NCBI GenBank assembly: GCA_015661135.1
Contig: JACVXW010000035.1
Span: 1 to 8,518, forward strand
Origin: Chloroflexota bacterium
GTDB lineage: Bacteria > Chloroflexota > Limnocylindria > Limnocylindrales > CSP1-4
Direction of reading: 5' to 3'
Length of the DNA: 8,518 bases
Shown here: positions 6,299 to 8,518 of the stretch, piece by piece
How the letters are laid out: each line of letters starts with the position of its first letter
How positions within the stretch are numbered: position 1 is the stretch's first letter
Notes under the pieces: model-generated
What the model saw: the letters and a program-made list of their open reading frames with translations, nothing else
Told to the model about the DNA's origin: nothing
Databases searched by the model: none
Made by a program: the position numbers and the translations under genes

Positions 6299-6368
6299 GT
6301 GACCATCCTGGGGCACCATCGTTCCCGGAACGTTACGGAGTGCTTCCCCTGTCCGGTACCGTTACGCG
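6299..6368. promoter_or_regulatory. Divergent promoter/operator region
   Basis: This 70-bp gap separates the minus-strand operon from the plus-strand BTAD regulator and is the only intergenic space in the window. It holds the 13-bp inverted repeat CGTTCCCGGAACG at 6320-6332 and two direct copies of CGTTACG at 6331-6337 and 6360-6366, 29 bp apart. No convincing -35/-10 pair is visible on either strand. GGAAC at 6327-6331 followed after 18 nt by TGTC resembles an ECF sigma promoter pointing rightward, but weakly. A shared operator for both units is plausible by position only. Confidence 0.45.
6306..6309 (-). promoter_or_regulatory. Ribosome binding site deciding the start of paralogue A
   Basis: Minus-strand AGGA ends 7 nt before the ATG at 6298. 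The alternative ATG at 6319 has only GGGA at a poor distance, so the inner start is preferred. Confidence 0.6.
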
Positions 6369-8518
6369 ATGACGCGCCGCGAACCAATGCTTTCCATCAG
6401 GCTGCTCGGGCCGCTCGAGGTCGCGGTCGCCGGGCGGCCAATCGTGGTCGACACTCGCAAGGCGCTGGCCATTGTCGCGCTCGTCGCCGCCGAGGGGCGG
6501 CCCTTTGCGCGAGATGAGCTGGCAACGATGTTCTGGCCAGAGGCGGACGACGAGGCCGCTCGCGGCGCCCTCCGCCGGACGTTGTCGGCGCTGCGAACCG
6601 CAGTTGGTGGGACAGGCCTCGTCATCGGGCGGGCGCAGGTCGCGCTCGATCAGGCGGCCGCCAGCGTTGATCTTTCCGAACTCGAGAAGCTGGCGGCATC
6701 GTCTCGTCCGTCGGACCTCGAGGCGGCCGCCGCCCTGGCCAGGGGCCCGTTCCTCGCCGGCTTCGCGCTCCGCGACAGCCCCGCCTTCGACGATTGGCAG
6801 GCGGCCCGCGCCATGCGCGTCGAGCGGACTGTCGGCGATCTGCTCGATCGTCTTGCGGCTGCCCGCCTTGACAGTGGTGATCCCGGCGGGGCCGTTGAGG
6901 CAGCGAGACGTCGGGTGGACCTCGATCCACTCGACGAACCGGGGCAGCGGCGGCTCATGGCGCTCCTGGCGCGTTCCGGCGACCGGGGCGGCGCGATCCG
7001 CCAATACCGGGCATGTGTTTCCGTCCTTGAGCGCGAACTCGGTGTCACGCCGCTCGCTGAGACGACCAAGCTGTACGAGGCGATCCGGGACGCTCGCGCG
7101 GAGCTGGATCGTGGGCCGCTGGCCGACGCCAGGGCCCTGCCGCCGGCGCCGGGGAGGCTGCCCCACGTCGGCCGGGACGCGGAGTTCGCATCCGTCCTGG
7201 GGGCGCATGGGTCGGCGACCGAGGATGGGCGGGTCGTCGCGGTCATCGGTGAGGCCGGGATCGGCAAGTCGCGGCTGGTCGAAGCGGTCGCCGATGCGGT
7301 CGGCGCAGCTGGAGGACGGAGCCTCCTGGCCCGGGCATTCGCGTCCGAGGGCGGGATCGCCTACGGTCCGATCGTTGAGCTGCTGCGGACCGGTCTGGCT
7401 CGGCCGGATGCTGTAGCCCGTCTGCGCGGGCTCCCGGTCCCCACGCTTTCCGAGCTGGCTCGGCTGGTGCCCCTCCCGGACGAAGTCATGCGGGACCTTG
7501 CGCCGCGAACTCCCACCGAGCCCCCCGGCGACTGGCCCGCCGCACGAGCGCGGCTCCTCGAGGCCGTCGCCGCGGCACTCGCAGCCCTGACGGCCGGCCC
7601 GGTCCCAGGTCTCATCGCCGTGGAGGATCTCCAATGGGCGGACGACGCCTCCCGGGAGGCGCTGGCCTGGCTCGCACGGAGACTCGCCGGACGCCCGTTC
7701 GTCCTTCTGCTCACGTGGCGCCCCGAGGACATGGACGAGTTCGGGACGTCGTTCGCCACCATCATCGAGGCACTGCCCGGGACCGCCGCGGTCACGCTCC
7801 ATCGCCTGGGTCGCTCCGAGGTCGGGGAGCTTGTCGCCGCGGCGGTCGAGGCCGGGCTGCAGCCGATCGAAGTTGGCGCGCTCCTCGAGGAGTCGGAAGG
7901 CCTGCCGCTCTACCTCGTGGAGGCCCTCGCCGCGGGTGCCGGGAGCCCCGAGGGCCCGGCTCGGAGCGTCCGGACGCTCCTGCGGGAGCGGCTCGCGACG
8001 GTCGGGGAGACGGCCGCCCAGGTCCTGTCCGCGGGAGCGGTCATCGGACGTTCCTTCGATCTGCACCTGGTCCGTGGTACGAGCGGGCGATCCGAGGACG
8101 AGACGATCACCGCCCTCGAGGAGCTCGTGCGCCGGGGGATCGTGCGCGAGCTCGATGTGTCGCCGAGCACCGCCTTCGACTTTGCCCACGCGAAGCTTCG
8201 GGACGCCGCGTACGAGGCGACGAGCCTGGCCCGACGAAGGCTCCTCCATCGCCGGACGGCCGATCTGCTGCGCGCAGAGAGCGGCGGCCGGGACGATCCC
8301 GGTCGGCTCGTCCAGATCGCTACGCACGAGCGCGGGGCCGGCCGCGACGCGGAGGCTGCGGAGGCATTCCACCAGGCAGGCTTCCGGGCGCGGGCGCTCT
8401 ATGCGAACCGGGAGGCCGGGACGCACTTCGAGACCGCGCTCGCCCTGGGGCACCCGGACGTGGCCGGGCTCCAGCTGGCGCTCGGCGAGGTCAGGACGGC
8501 GCAGGGCGACTACGTCCG
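6369..8518 (+). CDS. BTAD (AfsR/SARP-like) regulator fused to STAND-type ATPase, C-terminus beyond window
   Basis: The open frame runs from ATG 6369 to the window end, 716 codons so far without a stop. Residues about 8-95 form a winged-helix DNA-binding domain of the OmpR/SARP type (LSIRLLGPLEVAVAGRPI; RRTLSALRTAVG). Residues about 98-245 are the bacterial transcriptional activation (BTAD) helical repeats, with DPLDEPGQRRLMALLARSGD and YRACVSVLERELGVTPLAET. Residues about 265-520 are an AAA_16/STAND NTPase: HVGRDAEF, Walker A GEAGIGKS 294-301, Walker B LIAVEDLQWAD 415-425, and TWRPED 449-454. A helical or winged region follows (LRERLATVGETAAQVLSAGA, GRSFD), with the start of TPR-like helices from about 655. 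Such proteins are ligand- or ATP-controlled activators in the cytoplasm. The start is uncertain: neither ATG 6369 nor ATG 6387 has a Shine-Dalgarno, so it may be leaderless. Divergence from the operon hints that it could control it, unproven. Confidence 0.92.
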   Translation, partial: MTRREPMLSIRLLGPLEVAVAGRPIVVDTRKALAIVALVAAEGRPFARDELATMFWPEADDEAARGALRRTLSALRTAVGGTGLVIGRAQVALDQAAASVDLSELEKLAASSRPSDLEAAAALARGPFLAGFALRDSPAFDDWQAARAMRVERTVGDLLDRLAAARLDSGDPGGAVEAARRRVDLDPLDEPGQRRLMALLARSGDRGGAIRQYRACVSVLERELGVTPLAETTKLYEAIRDARAELDRGPLADARALPPAPGRLPHVGRDAEFASVLGAHGSATEDGRVVAVIGEAGIGKSRLVEAVADAVGAAGGRSLLARAFASEGGIAYGPIVELLRTGLARPDAVARLRGLPVPTLSELARLVPLPDEVMRDLAPRTPTEPPGDWPAARARLLEAVAAALAALTAGPVPGLIAVEDLQWADDASREALAWLARRLAGRPFVLLLTWRPEDMDEFGTSFATIIEALPGTAAVTLHRLGRSEVGELVAAAVEAGLQPIEVGALLEESEGLPLYLVEALAAGAGSPEGPARSVRTLLRERLATVGETAAQVLSAGAVIGRSFDLHLVRGTSGRSEDETITALEELVRRGIVRELDVSPSTAFDFAHAKLRDAAYEATSLARRRLLHRRTADLLRAESGGRDDPGRLVQIATHERGAGRDAEAAEAFHQAGFRARALYANREAGTHFETALALGHPDVAGLQLALGEVRTAQGDYV

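Noticed and set aside
6333..8453. 706-codon open frame on the minus strand
   Set aside because: It lies antisense to the BTAD-STAND gene, is rich in Arg, Pro and Gly with no domain that I recognise, and is an expected by-product of high G+C. The plus-strand frame shows clear domain and Walker motifs.
1..8518. CRISPR arrays, tRNA or rRNA genes, insertion sequences, terminators
   Set aside because: I looked on both strands and saw no regular spaced repeats, tRNA-like arms, transposase ORFs, or GC hairpin followed by a T run. The deletion and duplication traces do not involve a visible mobile element.

Overview
The window is very G+C-rich with essentially no non-coding space. By family recall it suits a Chloroflexota (Ktedonobacter/Limnocylindria-type) or actinobacterial genome: phosphatase receptors with a 7-9 TM region, GAF, SpoIIE and HATPase domains, and BTAD-STAND regulators, are abundant there. 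This placement is inference; no rRNA or other marker gene is present.

The left three quarters (1-6298) is one tightly packed minus-strand operon, read here in transcription order. Gene A (5081-6298), gene B (3885-5084) and gene C (2472-3692) are three paralogous polytopic membrane proteins. Each ends in the same cytoplasmic tail: RARYDAxRT, then RLRDExDL, then WLR. Between B and C lies a 55-codon ORF (3721-3888) that joins a first transmembrane helix directly to the tail, apparently an internally deleted fourth paralogue. After C comes a 73-codon ORF (2254-2475) that is the tail without any membrane part. Then come a GAF(partial)-SpoIIE phosphatase-HATPase protein (623-2257) and two tandem STAS anti-sigma-factor antagonists (298-630, and 1-301 cut by the window edge). 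Every junction overlaps: ATGA overlaps at 5081-5084, 3885-3888, 3721-3724, 3689-3692, 2472-2475, 2254-2257 and 298-301, and an 8-nt overlap at 623-630.

The genes look like a partner-switching signalling pathway. Membrane proteins sense an unknown signal and the SpoIIE domain dephosphorylates STAS proteins. The HATPase domain in the same polypeptide may phosphorylate the same STAS proteins or bind a sigma factor. In relatives that I recall, the membrane region, tail, GAF and SpoIIE domains form one polypeptide. Here they are dispersed over several coupled genes, and the break appears to fall inside the GAF domain. This split, multi-receptor arrangement is the most interesting feature of the window. 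No sigma factor is visible.

The right quarter (6369 to the window end) holds a divergently transcribed AfsR/SARP-like BTAD regulator fused to a STAND-type ATPase and running off the edge. A 70-bp divergent intergenic region (6299-6368) separates the two units. It contains a 13-bp inverted repeat and two copies of CGTTACG, and is the only plausible place for promoters and operators.
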